Shown here: positions 5,459-5,650 of the stretch, piece by piece
How positions within the stretch are numbered: position 1 is the stretch's first letter
Layout: every line of letters begins with the position of its first letter
Source: Betaproteobacteria bacterium
GTDB lineage: Bacteria; Pseudomonadota; Gammaproteobacteria; Burkholderiales; CANMPU01
Direction of reading: 5' to 3'
DNA length: 5,650 nucleotides
Assembly (NCBI GenBank): GCA_947499755.1
Contig: CANMPU010000082.1
Location: forward strand, 1-5,650
Made by a program: the position numbers and the translations under genes
Notes under the pieces: model-generated
Database searches by the model: none
What the model saw: only the letters and a program-made list of their open reading frames with translations
What the model was told of the DNA's origin: nothing

Positions 5459-5650
5459 TCTGCCACTTCAAGTATTTTCGCGTGCAACGCCTTTGCTTGA
5501 GCCCGTTATTATTAGCGACTGTGCAAAAGTTTTAGCCTGTAATCATCAAGCGAGTAATTTCGGGATTAAACGTGGGATGAATAATTCCGCGGCTCTAGCT
5601 TTAGCGCCAAATTTACGCATTTACCCGAGAAATATACGCGCAGAAATTCA
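5430..5650 (+). CDS. imuB: Y-family polymerase-like protein ImuB (N-terminal fragment, cut by window edge)
   Basis: ImuB is a Y-family polymerase relative without catalytic activity in characterised members; it binds the sliding clamp and recruits ImuA and DnaE2. Only the first 73 codons are visible. They start MLWTAIYFPDLPLQ, the typical ImuB N-terminus, where active Y-family enzymes have an acidic metal-binding motif such as DMDAFF. They continue with VLACNHQASNFGIKRGMNNSAALALAPNL (about residues 34-62), which matches the conserved region in which an active family member has A..A...GI..GM. An in-frame stop three codons upstream leaves ATG 5430 as the only reasonable start. The gene overlaps the end of imuA by 29 bases, suggesting coupled translation. 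Family proteins are around 450-500 residues, so most of the gene lies beyond the right edge. Confidence 0.9.
   Translation, partial: MLWTAIYFPDLPLQVFSRATPLLEPVIISDCAKVLACNHQASNFGIKRGMNNSAALALAPNLRIYPRNIRAEI

Overview
The window carries two divergent gene blocks separated by a 115-bp intergenic region, with nine recognisable chromosomal genes and no mobile element, CRISPR array, tRNA or rRNA. Base composition looks balanced throughout, with no visible break that would suggest recent transfer. The gene set, the protein sequences and an Escherichia-type LexA operator (CTGT-N8-ACAG) point to a gammaproteobacterium, or less likely a betaproteobacterium. The lexA-imuA-imuB arrangement is known from Pseudomonas, Xanthomonas and related groups and is absent from E. 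coli. The species cannot be named from this sequence.

Left block (positions 1-4095, minus strand, read right to left): nrdR, ribD, ribE, ribH, nusB, thiL. This is the classical proteobacterial riboflavin cluster. It encodes the repressor of ribonucleotide reductase genes (NrdR), the bifunctional deaminase/reductase (RibD), riboflavin synthase (RibE), lumazine synthase (RibH), the antitermination factor NusB and thiamine-monophosphate kinase (ThiL, whose C-terminus runs off the left edge). nrdR/ribD and ribH/nusB overlap, ribE/ribH are 13 bp apart and ribD/ribE 34 bp apart; only nusB/thiL has a larger gap (86 bp). The ribBA gene often found between ribE and ribH is not here.

Right block (positions 4211-5650, plus strand): lexA, imuA, imuB (cut by the right edge). 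This is an SOS-controlled mutagenesis cassette. LexA represses it until DNA damage triggers LexA self-cleavage; ImuA and ImuB then support error-prone translesion synthesis, usually with DnaE2, which is not in the window but is expected just downstream.

The most notable feature is the lexA control region. A near-consensus promoter (TTGCCA, 16-bp spacer, TATAAT) places the predicted transcription start on the A of the lexA ATG, so the mRNA should be leaderless. The -10 box lies inside a near-perfect LexA operator whose last base is the A of that ATG. There is no room for a Shine-Dalgarno sequence. Clear Shine-Dalgarno sequences are rare in the whole window; among the annotated genes only ribH has a strong one.
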